This document shows, piece after piece, positions 29,995-41,314 of a DNA stretch of 64,000 bases; within the stretch, counting starts at the first letter, position 1, and every line of letters starts with the position of its first letter. Source of the stretch: Balaenoptera acutorostrata (lineage: Eukaryota; Chordata; Mammalia; Artiodactyla; Balaenopteridae); NCBI RefSeq assembly GCF_949987535.1, contig NC_080078.1, positions 24,510,942-24,574,941 of the forward strand, written 5' to 3'. The notes under the pieces are model-generated. The model worked only from the letters and a program-made list of their open reading frames with translations, ran no database searches and had not been told where the DNA came from. Position numbers and translations under genes: made by a program.

Positions 29995-30610
29995 ATTCCA
30001 GCAGTAGCTGCAGAAAGTCACAGAGGAAAGAAATCAGTGCCCTGGGTGTGGCTGGCACACAGCCAGCCAGGTGTGTGGAGCTGGGAGATATAGACTACAC
30101 GTCATGTTCATTGTCACTCCTTTCTGCTCCCTTACTCTGGGGATTCACGCATGGGTACTCAGAGAGCATGGCCAGGCTGACTGAGAATATTTATTGAATG
30201 TGACAGCTTGCCCTGCTGGGTCCCTGCCTCTTAGCACAAGGATGACAGCTGCTCTCTGTGGCAGGCTTTCCCTGTGGGTTAGACTCCTTTGCCTGACTGA
30301 CCAATTCCCTTCACGCTGGGCGGGAAAGACTTCATTCCATCTGAGCCACGGTAGTGAAGTCTTAGCTGGTTCCAAGCAACAGGAATGGACTCTGGTTACC
30401 AGAAAGAAAATCAGTCATTGATTGTTAGGATGGTTAGGGGCAATCTCAGAACGAAGGAAGGGTTTGTTAGGAAGGCAAATACCACCCAAGCGCTGCAGAG
30501 CTCAGTAGCAGATGGAATTCATGGTCAACTTCTAGAGTTCTGCCATTAATGTGTCTCGGTTTCAAAGTATCAAATTCCTGGGGGAGAAAAGCTTAGCGCT
30601 TGGGTCCAGT
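29995..30610. other. Unassigned sequence, possible old transposon debris
   Basis: No confident family. The part near 30360-30440 ('gttccaagcaacaggaatgg') hints at an old DNA or LTR element. No gene. Confidence 0.35.
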
Positions 30611-30614
30611 AGAT

Positions 30615-30690
30615 CAGCCAGCTGCGACCTGGGGAAGGACTTGCCCAAGGTCACACAGCACTAATAGAGCTAGGCCACTCCTCCTGACTT
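30615..30690 (-). mobile_element. MIR SINE fragment
   Basis: 'ggacttgcccaaggtcacac' is the conserved MIR core in reverse. Confidence 0.75.
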
Positions 30691-30694
30691 CTGG

Positions 30695-31190
30695 ACCTGT
30701 TCATTTTCTGTAACTTAGTGCTAGACTCTTTGGGGAGATTGAATTGTCCAAAGAGAGCTAGACAAGAACTGCTACACTAAGGAAAGTTCTTTGCAAGGCT
30801 GCGGAAATGACATCTACACTGGAAAATGTGGACAAACACTGGCTTTTCTTTTCTACTGGGCATCAGGCATCTAGATGTTGTTAGATATCTAGAAATGACA
30901 TGTGTTTCCTTGACATATTTGAAGTTAGTTATAACAGAGTTTTGGGGGGAATTATTGTGGCTCACAGTAGGGTGGAATTCTAAAAACTCCTCCTCCATTT
31001 TCAACAGTTTCTGATTCCCACCCAAGTTCTTCTGGATCCTTGGGCAGTTGGCATAGGCTACTTGAATATTCCGTTTCAGGTCCCCTTTTCTGGGCCTGCT
31101 TTGGGCTGTACTGAATTCTTCTCTTTAGGTGTCTATTTAAATAAAACACAATCATCTCAACAGGTTTGATGTAGTTTTAGTCCAACAATC
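30695..31190. other. Unassigned sequence
   Basis: Overlapping short frames on both strands without domains. No repeat recognised. Confidence 0.4.
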
Positions 31191-31199
31191 AATATGTAT

Positions 31200-31890
31200 T
31201 TATTATGTAAAAATTTAAATACACAGATACGCCAAGTAAAATATTAAAAATCACTCACAAGCTCAACATACATAAAAACCTGTTCACATTTTACTCTATG
31301 TCTTTCCAGACTCTTTTTCTTAAATTTTATACTTTATGAAAACCTGGGATTATACTACATCTCTTTTCTTACCGGCTTTATTCATTTAATTATCAAAACA
31401 TCTCTCAATGGCTTTAAATATATGTGGATTACACTATTTTGTTTAATTAATTAATTAATTTTTGGCTGCATTGGGTCTTCGTTGTTGTACGCGGGCTTTC
31501 TCTAGTTGCAGCGAGCGGGGGCTACTCTTCGTTTCGGTGCACGGGCTTCTCATTGCGGTGGCTTCTCTTGTGGTACGCGGGCCCTCGAGCATGTGGGCTT
31601 CAGTAGTTGCAGCACACGGGTTCAGTAGTTGTGGCTCACGGGCTCTAGAGCGCAGGCTCAGTAGTTGTGGCACACAGGCTTAGTTGCTCCGTGGCATGTG
31701 GGATCTTCCCAGACCAGGGCTCGAACCTGTGTCCCCTGCATTGGCAGGTGGATTCTTACCACTGCACCACCAGGGAAGTCCCGATTACACTATTTAATAG
31801 TTTCAAAGTATTCCATTTTATAGTTAGGCCATGATTGATTTAACTTATCCATTATGGAGAGAACATTTTTGTTTCTATCTTGTTGAAAAG
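31200..31890 (-). mobile_element. L1M-type LINE 3' region, split by a SINE
   Basis: 'aatatgtggattacactatt' | SINE | 'gattacactatttaatagtt' then 'ttccattttatagttaggcc'. The two halves join across the duplication. Confidence 0.75.
31440..31782 (-). mobile_element. tRNA-derived SINE (CHR type) in L1M
   Basis: Antisense; perfect 13-bp duplication gattacactattt at 31427-31439 and 31783-31795. T-rich tail is (TTAA)n-like. Confidence 0.96.
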
Positions 31891-32067
31891 TTTGTGAGGT
31901 TGACATGGCTGCAGAATAAATCAAACCATGACTTAGGTTTCATAGTATCACGAATTGTCATGTTTTCCGTTTATTTCATTTTGATTGTTTTTTTCTTTTT
32001 GGTATGTTCTGTTTGAAGGATTTGTTATGACATCTGTCTGTGGTGCTGGGGAAGGAATATGCTCTTT

Positions 32068-32204
32068 TTTTGGGGGTGGGTCAGTTTCTTTTTTTTTTTT
32101 AATTGAAGTATAGTTGATTGACAATGTTGTGTTAGTTTCAGGTGTACAGCAAAGTGATTCAGTCATACACACATATATCTATTTTTCTTCAGATTCTTTC
32201 CACT
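32068..32204 (-). mobile_element. L1 3' end, very short insertion
   Basis: 'aattgaagtatagttgattg' through 'cagcaaagtgattcagtcat'. Perfect 14-bp duplication ggaatatgctcttt at 32054-32067 and 32205-32218. Complete 5'-truncated insertion of about 137 bp. Confidence 0.95.
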
Positions 32205-32410
32205 GGAATATGCTCTTTCCTTAGGTCTTCTCTATGCATTTGATCCCCCATTCAGCCTTCTCTGAAAGGCTTGGCCTGAGGAGCCATCCCATCCACCTAC
32301 CTGCGGAGTGGAAAACAAGTCAGCTTGCTCCAACCAAATCACAGTGCTTTGTCCGTAGGTCATTTTCTGTGACCCTCAAAACAATCCATAAGGGGTCCCA
32401 TTTTTCTTCA

Positions 32411-32492
32411 TTCATGTGAAAAAGTTTTATTGAGCACATACTGTATGCTTAGCAGTGTGCTAGACAGTGGAAACGTATATAAACAACCTTGG
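32411..32492 (-). mobile_element. L2 LINE 3' fragment
   Basis: 'ttattgagcacatactgtat' then 'gtgctagacagtgg'. Confidence 0.65.
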
Positions 32493-32554
32493 GGCATGTC
32501 AGTGGTGAAGTTCTTTTTTAAAATCTCCCAGTGATCAGATCTAGTTCATCTCAC

Positions 32555-32755
32555 TTTAAACCTGGGGCTTTGGAGGAGGGAGATCTTGGACACCTCTGCT
32601 AGCTGCATGATATTGGGCAACTGCACACTCTTTGTTTACACTCTTTGTGCCTATTTTCATATTATATTAATAAAGTTCAATGGGATCATCTGTGTAAAAT
32701 ACATAGCCTATAGTAAGTGGTTCACTATGCAATGGCCATTGTTATTATCAACAAT
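32555..32755 (+). mobile_element. MIR SINE
   Basis: 'tgcatgatattgggcaactg', 'gtaaaatacatagcctatag', 'taagtggttcactatgcaat'. Confidence 0.65.
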
Positions 32756-33315
32756 GTTATTATCATATTCTACAGAAAGGCTTACCCATCAAGTAGAGGA
32801 AAGTGTATCACCTGGTCATTTATTTTCCCAAGCAGTTGATGAAGAAAGGAGAACTAATTAGCTCAAGGAATTAGTAGGGTTATAGGAGGAGGCCGTTTGC
32901 TGACTCTCTGGTTTTAATTTAGCCATCATTTCAGACTGGAGCTGGTTCGTTCTGAGTGTGAAAGGAACCTGCTGCTTGTTGATAATTAGTCTGGTTTTAA
33001 TGAGTTATCAGGTGTTAATAACAGCTCAAGTGCAATATCTTTTCACAGCCTTCAGAGGATGTTCAAGATGTTCACTGGGTTCTCACTTCTTGGGGTTTTA
33101 TGTGGGTGTTAGAAGTTCATCCGAGGAGGGCCAGGTAGGATGCGTCCATGGATCCCGGGGAAAGAAGCTTTAATGGTGGCTGCAGCATGATTACGCCCAG
33201 AATGAGTAATACTGGTATTACGTCGATTGGGACAGATGCTGACCTTTCCTAATGGGAAGTGGCATCTCTTTACCAGTGGGTGACATTTCTTCTTGTCCAA
33301 AATAATCCCGACAGT
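32756..33315. other. Repeat-free island 3, dense in homeodomain-like words
   Basis: Words at 'actaattagctc', 'tttaatttagcc', 'gataattagtct', 'tttaatgagttatc' and a T-box-like 'aggtgtta', within 32850-33020. A gapped palindrome gtaatac-tg-gtattac lies at 33206-33221. No repeat or gene; candidate enhancer or conserved non-coding element. Confidence 0.4.
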
Positions 33316-33319
33316 TAAA

Positions 33320-33530
33320 CAGTTTAGAAGAAAAAAAATCCCCAAACTGGAAGCAATGTAAATTTTTACCACTAGAGTACTTGCTAAATGCTCATTAGGA
33401 TATCCACACAACAGAATACAATGTAGCCATTAAAAAGCATAAGGTGGATCTATATAGACTGTTGTACAAGAGATAAACAAAGTGGGAGAAAACCTGCAGA
33501 ACAGAAACTAGGATCTGATTTGATGTATGG
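33320..33530 (+). mobile_element. L1M-type LINE 3' region, plus strand
   Basis: 'acagaatacaatgtagccat', 'taaaaagcataaggtggatc', 'gatctgatttgatgtatgga'. Confidence 0.75.
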
Positions 33531-33672
33531 AAAGAGAAAGGAAGGAAGGATGGGGACAGAGAGATGAATAAAGGGGAAACGGGAGTGAGAAAGAAGAGAG
33601 AGAAGGAGGGAGGGAGGAAGGGGGGGAGAGAGAGAGAGAAAAGGAAAGAGAAAGGGAAAGAAGAAAAGTATT
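33526..33672. repeat. Purine-rich (GA/GGAA)n tract
   Basis: About 145 bp, almost all A and G on the plus strand, with GGAA, GGGA and a pure (GA)n core around 33625-33638. Confidence 0.93.
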
Positions 33673-33949
33673 TCTTTCCTTCACAGAGGCACAGTTTACT
33701 TCAGAAACCGTGAGAACTAAGGTAGATTTTTATTGTAGGTATAAAAGGGGTGTGTGCACAGTGGTTTTACACAGCATCACGTGGAAGAGCTACTCCAAAT
33801 CTTTCCCTACACTTTATTTGGAGAGCAGGTGCCCAGACTTGGATTATGCTCTGTGGTTCGATGTGTATCATCAGCATTGAACTATCCACAGCCCTCTTAT
33901 TTGTTTACTTATAATAGGATGGACACACATCCTTATTGTGATCAGAACA

Positions 33950-34375
33950 GTTCAGTATTTTTCAATTCTATTGAGATGCAATTTACAGTAATTAAAATGT
34001 ACGCATTTTAAGTGTATAGTTTAATAAGATTCAACAATGAGGATATAGAACATTTCTATCACCCCAAAGATTCCCATGCACTTCTTCCCAGCTATTCCTT
34101 AACCCTCACCCCTTGTCTCAGGCAACCACTAATGCATTTTTATCATAATACATTACATTTTTCTTTCCTAGAGTCTACTGTAAATGCAATCATACGGTAT
34201 GTACGCCTGTGTTAGGAGTCTTTCATTCAGAATAATGCTTTGGCTGTTCATCTGTGTTTTTGCGTGTATCAGTACTTCTTTTCAGGTTTTAAACTTTGGC
34301 TGAGTAGGATTTGATTTTGTAAATACAAAGCAATATGTTTATCCATGCACCCATTGAAGAAGATTTTATTTGGGG
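33950..34375 (-). mobile_element. L1M-type LINE 3' region
   Basis: 'ttctattgagatgcaattta', 'caggcaaccactaatgcatt', 'caatatgtttatccatgcac'. Confidence 0.85.
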
Positions 34376-34552
34376 ATGTGTTTATGTCACCAAAAAGCTT
34401 GAAAACTACGTTTTTACCTTGATTCCATATCCTTGAGAATGATCGAGAACTCAATTTACAACATCATTTTCAGTGAGAAAGCAGGTCATATGTTAAGAGA
34501 TTAGGTGATGGGATGACTGAAGGGTTTTGTGACCTTATTGAACATACCATGT

Positions 34553-35043
34553 GGCAGGCATCCTGCATATGGTGACCCCTAGTTATCTTCACCTCCTGGT
34601 ATTCATGCCCTTGTCTAATGTCCTCCCCTTTAGGGTTGGCTGGACTTACTCACTTACTGCTAATGAATTGAATATGGCAGAAGTGATGCGCTGTCACATG
34701 ACTTCTGTCTTGGATGCTCTTTCTTGGATTGCTTGTCCCATGGGAAGCCAGCTACTATACCATGAATCAGTCCTGTGGAGAGGTCCATGTGGCAAGGGAT
34801 CAAGGCCCACCAACTACCACTTAAATGCACTTGGAAGGAGATCCCCCAGTTGAACCTTCAAATCTGATCATAGTATCTGGTGCCTTAATTGCAATTTCGT
34901 GAGAGATCTTGAGCCAGAAAGCACCCAGATAAGCTGAACTCAGAATCCTGATCCATATAAACTGTGAGATAATAACTGTTTATTGTTTTAAGTTGCTAAG
35001 TTTTGGGGTCATTTGTTATGCAGCAATAGGTAACTAATACATA
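34553..35043 (+). mobile_element. MLT1-type MaLR LTR
   Basis: 'gtgacccctagttatcttca', 'cagaagtgatgcgctgtcac', 'gcacttggaaggagatcccc', 'gagataataactgtttattg', end 'aataggtaactaatac'. Frame 34551-34853 is internal. Confidence 0.85.
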
Positions 35044-35139
35044 CAAGAATGTTATTGTTGTTATTATTATTCTTATCACTACCATGGACTTTACTCTTCA
35101 CTGTTTCAATTCCAGGTTTAGCAGAGCCCTGGGGATGCA

Positions 35140-35400
35140 TTATAGGAATAATCACCATGTACTGAGCGTGGAGCCAGGCACCTTGCCAAGCACTTACTTT
35201 CATTTTCTCACTGAATCCTCACAGCAACTCTATGAGAGGGAACAATACTTGTCCTTCTTTTACTGACCAGGAAAGTAAACATCAGAGAGGAAAAGGGCCT
35301 TAAGAGAAGTAGAGTATTATGGGAAGGAGCTGGGGTTTGCATCCAGGCAGTCTGACCCCAGTGTCCCAGGTCATGACCACTGCACCATCCTGATACCTCG
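35140..35400 (-). mobile_element. MIR SINE, near full length
   Basis: 'gagccaggcaccttgccaag', 'ctcactgaatcctcacagca', 'cagtctgaccccagtgtccc', 'ccactgcaccatcctg'. Confidence 0.88.
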
Positions 35401-35785
35401 GAGACCTGCGCCTCCCACATGGTCATGACTCCACCCTTCTCCTCGGTTCCATTCTTGCCTCTTCTTTCCTGTATTCCCCCTTTTCCAACCCTGTCTCACC
35501 CCCCATCCAGCCCATGCACAGTTCAGCCATGCCCAAATTGATTTCCAATCAAAGATGTTAGACCTGACTGCCTAGGTTGAAACCTTTTATACTTCTCACC
35601 TTGTCCCTCAGATCCTCTCCCTTCCTGACTTCCTTTTCATCCCAGCAACTGTTCTCCTTTAGTCAAACAGAAACTTAAAGTTTTCCTTTCTAGCCCCTCC
35701 CAATCTCAGAAATTCCCAAACACAGTGAATATGAATTTATATTTGAAGGATAAATAAAGCAGTGACTGACTGAATCACCCACCTG
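35401..35785 (+). mobile_element. Possible L2 LINE fragment
   Basis: Pyrimidine-rich 'aaccttttatacttctcacc' and 'ttgtccctcagatcctctcc' are suggestive of the L2 ORF2 end, but the match is weak. Confidence 0.35.
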
Positions 35786-35799
35786 TGCAGAGAGGCACC

Positions 35800-36030
35800 T
35801 GGGACTGGCAATGAGCTTGCTCTTCGGCTTCAGAATTGCGCTGGAATTCTAGCTCTGCTGCTCCTTGGCTGTGAGGTCCTGGCCATGTGACTTAACTTCT
35901 CTGTGCCTCTGTTCTCTCATCTCTAAAATGGAGATGATAATTCTTATGTCAGAGGATTAAGTGAGATAATATATGTAACAGCCCAGTGCCTGGCACAACA
36001 TAATTACTCCATTTATTATTGTTGTTATTG
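35800..36030 (+). mobile_element. MIR SINE
   Basis: 'gtgacttaacttctctgtgc', 'tctctcatctctaaaatgga', 'cagcccagtgcctggcacaa'. Confidence 0.92.
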
Positions 36031-36182
36031 CTTAATTCTTATTTGTAGATCCTCAGATGTCTTTTCCCAAAGTTCAATGAAAAAGACAGTCTCCCCCAAC
36101 AGTCTCCTCCCCTGGGTAATCTTGGAGATAGATGATTCTGTGAGAAGATCTGGCACACTTCCTCTTTGGGATGGTACAGGGG

Positions 36183-36418
36183 TCCAAGAGTATGGCCTAT
36201 GCAGTCAGAGAAACTGGTTTTGAACTTTAGTTCTTCTGCTTGTTCACCTAATGACCTTGGGCAAGTTAGGAGCATCACCAGGCCCATTGGTACAATGGGG
36301 ATAATAATAGCTCCAGCCTGATGGCACTGTGGTGAAGGTCAGTTGAGATAATTATTGCATGTGAGATGCTTAACGTGGTGCTGGCACACAGTGATAACCC
36401 AGCAAACACAAGCTCTTA
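36183..36418 (+). mobile_element. MIR SINE
   Basis: 'atgaccttgggcaagttagg', 'gtacaatggggataataata', 'ggtgctggcacacagtgata'. Second MIR within 400 bp, same orientation. Confidence 0.9.
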
Positions 36419-36424
36419 TTCTTC

Positions 36425-37375
36425 CTCTTCTAGGAGTTGATGGAGGATGCTGCGGCATGAGGTCACCCCTCCTGCAGCTTTTAAAGTTCAGGTATTCATT
36501 CTTAAACATGCTGGAAGCACCTGCCGGGATTTCAATTTCCTGCTGCACTTTGGACAGCAGTGGCCCATTTGGATCAGAGGAAGGCTCTCTTTCCTGATCC
36601 AAATGGATCTTCTTCCCTGAACAAGAACGCTTGTTCTTCCTCCCCCAGGGGTTTTCTTTTCATTCGTTGGACTTCTATTCATGGGTCATCTGCCAGAGAC
36701 ACGGACCAAGAATTCTTACTCTTTACAGATTTTCTTCCCTTAATGGTCCTGTTCTGTGCTGTCACCCTGGCACCCTCCCTCCCCTTCAGCCCTTAGCAGC
36801 TGGCAGGAAATGTTTATAGAAGAAGCGTTTCTTTCTCTTTTTAATAGCCTCCTGGGCTGCAACCTCCCAAATGAGAACCTTGTTAACCAGAAGGACTCTA
36901 GGCTACTGATTTATATTCCAGCCACACCGAGAGGAAAAAAAATTACAAAGGGAGAAAGAAAATGCCAACGAATCCATGGGCTAATTACAGCACCCTCTCT
37001 GATGAGGAGTGTGTATTTCTCTTTACGCTCTGGGTGCTAAGGGATTCCTTCCAGATTTCAGTATTTGACCTATTATCCTTGGATCATGTGGATTCTTTGT
37101 ACTTCTTGTGGGTTTACTGAAAACAAGGGTAAAAGTTCCATACTCCCACTATTTAAACAAGAGATTTATTACTTTCAAATAGTAAAGACACTTGTTTCAA
37201 CAGAAATGTTAGTATCTCAGTAAAGATGGTGTCCAAACTCATGGAGCCTTCAGAAGATGGCTAAGGGCTCGCATTCTACCACCCTGCACAGGCACTGATG
37301 GGCCAACATCCCTCCAGGTAGTTAGTTATGCAAAGGCCATAAAACATACAGGTAAAAGTCTTTAGTGGTTAGAAT
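36425..37375. other. Repeat-free island 4 with a strong hairpin
   Basis: About 950 bp without recognised repeats. Holds the 13-bp-arm hairpin at 36565-36606 and a second small inverted repeat gaacaag-aacg-cttgttc at about 36618-36635. Short frames overlap on both strands without domains. L2-like sequence begins about 37378. Confidence 0.45.
36565..36606. other. Hairpin, 13-bp perfect arms extendable to 18 bp
   Basis: ccatttggatcag (36565-36577) is the exact inverse complement of 36594-36606. With a 2-nt bulge and one G-U, pairing extends to 18 bp and leaves a 4-nt loop, ctct. Shorter than a typical pre-miRNA. No flanking TIR/TSD pair identifies it as a transposon. Confidence 0.9.
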
Positions 37376-37445
37376 TCTAGCTTGATGATTCAAGGAAGGC
37401 TTCTAGGAGGAGGAAGTACATTTGGAACTGGGCTTTGAAAGTTGG

Positions 37446-38480
37446 TGTCGTAAAGAATGTAGGCTGTCTCCCAATATTTACTCCCCTCTACTTCCATAGT
37501 AATAGAATCTAATTTTTAGCTGGGTCCTCACCCCCCGCCACACACACAGAATAAAGACTACAGTTCTTTGGAAAATTGCTTGCAGCAATGTCCACAATAA
37601 TTCCCCTTCCTGTAGGCATATCCTTTTGCAGTGTGACTTGGTATCCCCTCCTATTTAGCGGTAGAGTCTCTGTCCCCACTCTTGAATCCAGGCCACACTT
37701 GTGACTTGCTTTGGCCAATGCAATGGGATGGAAGTGACATTGTCCCAATTCCAAGCCTAGGCTTCCAGTGACCTTTCATGCTTCCATGTAACCTCTTGGA
37801 CTCCTGCCCAACCACCACGTGAACAAGCCAGAGCTAGCTTTCTGGAGGATAGGAGCCCACTTGGAGCAGAGAGAAACTGTCCTAACTGAGGTTGTCCTAC
37901 ACCAGCCAGCACCCAGCCAACCAGACAGCTAACTGCAGGTATATGAATAGGCCCAGTGAAGACCAAAAAACTGTCCATCTGAAACCAGCCCAAATTGCCA
38001 ACCCACAGAATCACGTGTTAAATCAATGCTTATTATTTTAAGCTACTGTTATGAGGTGGTGGTTTGCGACATAGCAAAAGTAACTGATACAGTTTCCCAT
38101 GCAGCTAGATGTATTCATGTAACTAAGTTTTGTCGAATGACACCTAAGTGAAAGGGTGTGTGTGATTCTTGGGGAGTTTCCTTACAGGAAGGAGGCATGC
38201 TCTTCTTCCAGCTTCCTTCCTTCCTAATGACTGGAATGAGAATGTAATAGCTGGAGCTCCAGCAGCCATACTGGACAATGAAGTAAAATTAGGAATGGAA
38301 GAACTCCATGGCAGAGCAATAAACTAGGAGGATCTTATTTCTGGGAAGCCATACATTACCTTTCCAATCTTATTCTGACTACAATATATTAAACAAAAGG
38401 GTTAAATAAACTTTTATCTTGTTTAGGCCACTGTCGTTTTGAGTTTTACAGTTATTCATAGCTGAATCTAATTCAAAATA
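37446..38480 (+). mobile_element. LTR-like repeat split by a second LTR
   Basis: Left piece 37446-37584; right piece about 38096-38480 ('gcagctagatgtattcatgt', 'agctggagctccagcagcca', 'taaataaacttttatcttgt'). The right piece has LTR-like R/U5 features. The family cannot be named with certainty. Confidence 0.6.
37585..38095 (+). mobile_element. MLT1-like LTR, inserted
   Basis: 'tgtgacttgctttggccaat', 'gatggaagtgacattgtccc', 'gcaaaagtaactgatacag' end. Interrupts the element at 37446-38480. Antisense frames 37509-38014 are shadows. Confidence 0.65.
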
Positions 38481-38484
38481 ATAC

Positions 38485-39130
38485 AGATGGTCAGGATTTA
38501 GCTAAGCAGGGATGGTAGAGAAGAGCACTTATGTCAGAGGGAACATCATGGATAATGTCGCAGGAAAAGGAAAAGAGTGGGTAGTGGGTGGGAAACAGTG
38601 AAAAATTCCATGGTACTGCCTAAGGGGAACAATGGCTGATAGGACTGGAAACAGTTTGGGGCCAGCTTTTGAAAGGTCTTGAAGGGCAGGCTAGTAAATT
38701 TGGAGAGTGTGGTAAAACAGATGTCTGAATGTTATGCAAATCAGAGTGAGAAAGTCATATATTCTTTCTTTTTTCCATTCCTTGAGTCATTTCCTCTGGG
38801 GAGTTTATATTCTGGTGAGGGAGACAAGATAACAAGGTAGTAGGGTAATTACAGGTTGTGATTAATGGGCTGAAGTACATAAACTGTGTGATGTGGTAGA
38901 GATTAACTGTTGGCTAGAGGGGACTACTTTAGATAGGGTGGTCAGAGAAGGATTTTTTGAGTTCCTAAATTCTGTTCCAGGCATTGTGCAGAAGTCTAGG
39001 GACACAGGGATGAATAACACACAGTTGCTGTCATTGAAGAGATCACAGTCTAGAGTGGGGTGAGGTTAATCAGGAACAATTTCCTAGAAGAGGTGGGAGA
39101 GAGCCAAAGGAAGTAATTTAGTCTTCTCAT
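38485..39130 (-). mobile_element. Cluster of two or three L2 LINE fragments
   Basis: 'ggtcttgaagggcaggctag' (L2 interior), then 'ctggtgagggagacaagata' with 'agggtggtcagagaagg' (nearer the 3' end), then 'aggcattgtgcagaagtcta' with 'gagatcacagtctagagtgg' (3' end again). The order shows separate copies rather than one. Confidence 0.65.
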
Positions 39131-39149
39131 AAGTATCAGGCAGATTCAG

Positions 39150-39600
39150 CTGCAATAAAGCTGCATAACATACATCCCTCCAAATCTTTGTTTAGACAAG
39201 AATGATTTTTCTCACTCACAGGTCTGCGTGTAGGATATGGTTCTGCTGGGCTCTGTTGGATTAGCTTGGCTTGATTCCAGGCTATGGGTTGGTCCAGGTC
39301 TGCTCTCTATATATCCCCATTCTAGGGCCAATGGCTACCCAGGGTTTGATCTTTTCATGGTAGATGGCAGAAGTGCAAGAGATCAAGCTAAATCCCAGAG
39401 GCACATTTAAAGCCTCTGCTTACGTCACATCCACTAACACTACTGGTCAGAGAAAGTCACATGGCCAAGACTAACAGTGCATCAGGAAGAACACTCCACC
39501 CTCAGTGGGAAGATTGCAAAGGTACAAGGATGTTTCATTTTGCTAACAGAAGGAGCGAAGAGTGGGGAACAATAATTCAATCTTTCATACCACCCAAGGA
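39150..39600 (-). mobile_element. ERVL/MaLR-like LTR remnant
   Basis: 'gctgcataacatacatccct', 'ctggtcagagaaagtcacat', 'agtggggaacaataattcaa'. Diverged relative of the 9445/20485 family. Confidence 0.5.
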
Positions 39601-39689
39601 AATGGTGCAAATGTCTGATAGTTTTACTGTTTTTTTCCAAGAAATCTTTTATATTTCTTGTTAGATTTCTTGCAAGGCACCATACTTCT

Positions 39690-40280
39690 TTTTGTTTAAA
39701 ATTTTACTTAAAAAATTACATGTGCACAAGTGGTAAAAACTTTAAAAAGTAGTGCTAAAAAAAAGTAGTACTAGAAGATATAACTGAAAATAAAGCTGGT
39801 CCCTATTTCCTTCTACAGAGGCAAATACTGCTTTTTTTTTTCTTTTTTTTTAATCTGGAGGTATTCTCTGTGTGTACAACCAAATATTTGCATACATTTA
39901 AAAAAATACAAAATGACATTCTACTATACTTGTTCCTCTGTGCTTTCCTTTTTTTTTTTTTTTTGGTTCTATTTAACAGCATGTCTTAGAGGTAGTTCCA
40001 TCTGGGTTTAGCTAGACCCGTTTCATTCTGTTAAGTGGCTGCATTGTTTTCCGTTGTGAGGCTGTGCCGTAATTTATCTAATCAGAGCCATACCGAAAGC
40101 CATTTGGAGTGTTTCCAATCTTTTGCTACTGTAACCAAGGCTGCATTAAATATCCTCGAACATCTATCTTTATGCACATGTGTGAGTGTATGAGTAGGTT
40201 AAATCTCTAAACAAATTGCTAGATCAAGGGATATGCATGTTAAAGTTTGATGGATATTGACCCTCTGCTTCTAAAAAGAA
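39690..40280 (-). mobile_element. L1M-type LINE 3' region
   Basis: 'gaggtagttccatctgggtt', 'gctactgtaaccaaggctgc', 'ctaaacaaattgctagatca'. Contains T-runs at 39831-39851 and 39949-39964. Confidence 0.8.
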
Positions 40281-40284
40281 AGAA

Positions 40285-41310
40285 GAATTCCTTCCAGAAT
40301 GGCTACAGATCTTTGTTTCTCCCATCTTCTTCTGATTCTTGTCCCATGGTATTATTCGGGGCTGAAGCAATGGAATAAAGTAGCTCAAAACGTATTCCTA
40401 TAGGCTCTCTGGGGAAACTTTGAGGAGTGTTCTTTGAATTTTGGCACGTGGTCCCTAATTTGAAGATGAAAAGAACTTGGCACTACTGTTGCAACCCAAA
40501 TCATCCCTTTAGTGAGGGTGCTGGAGAAGCGTCAGATGATGTTTTCACAAACAAGTTTACTGAAGAGCTCTGTGGTGCAAGTGGAGTGATTAATATCCCT
40601 GGGAGATCCCAGTAAGAAATGTGCACAGTACCCTTTAATTTGATCTGCTTTCCCTGTAGCACCTAAATATTTAGGGCAAATAGAAAATAGTTCTGATTTA
40701 CAATCTCTATAAAAATTTTAAACAACCTAATAGGACATTTGATCATGAAATTGCCTGAAATAATGTTGGCACTAGTCAGCTGTATTTCTTTGAAATGGCC
40801 TGTAACTTCAGAGCAAACCCCCAAACATGGATTTTTTTTTCCCTGCTAATAACAGTCTTATTAATAAAAGAATTATTTTCTTTACTGATCCTCGGCAGCT
40901 GTGTTTCACTGCCTTTGTTCAATAAAGATAGAGATAATAACTGTCAGTGGAAAGAAAATGTGCTGAGCTTCCCACGGGAAGTGGTAGGAACAAATCTTTT
41001 ATTAAATCATGTCAAATTGTGTTCCTTGTTTACTTTTTTTATTTTGTAAGTCACAGTCATATCTGCTAGTCTTTGTAAACCTTGCCTCCCATTTGTCAAA
41101 AAAGACTTGGAGGCTTGGTGTTCTCGAGGTTAAATGCTGCATGATCAATTAGGGTGATACACTTCATACAATTAACTCCGTAATGGCATTTCTGAGTCTG
41201 TTTCTCTTTTTACCCCTGCTGCCATCATCTGAGATTGGTTAACTTTTGATAACGGTTTCAGATGTTCTATGGATGCCTAGAAAAAGAGCAGTGGGAAGGT
41301 GTAGTGGACA
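40285..41310. other. Repeat-free island 5 (about 1 kb)
   Basis: No recognised repeat. Several TAAT/ATTA words ('tgatcaattagggtgataca', 'caattaactccgtaatggca') near 41140-41190 and a small perfect inverted repeat cttccc-ac-gggaag near 40968-40981. Open frames to 84 residues have no domain. Candidate conserved non-coding DNA. Confidence 0.4.
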
Positions 41311-41314
41311 TCTG

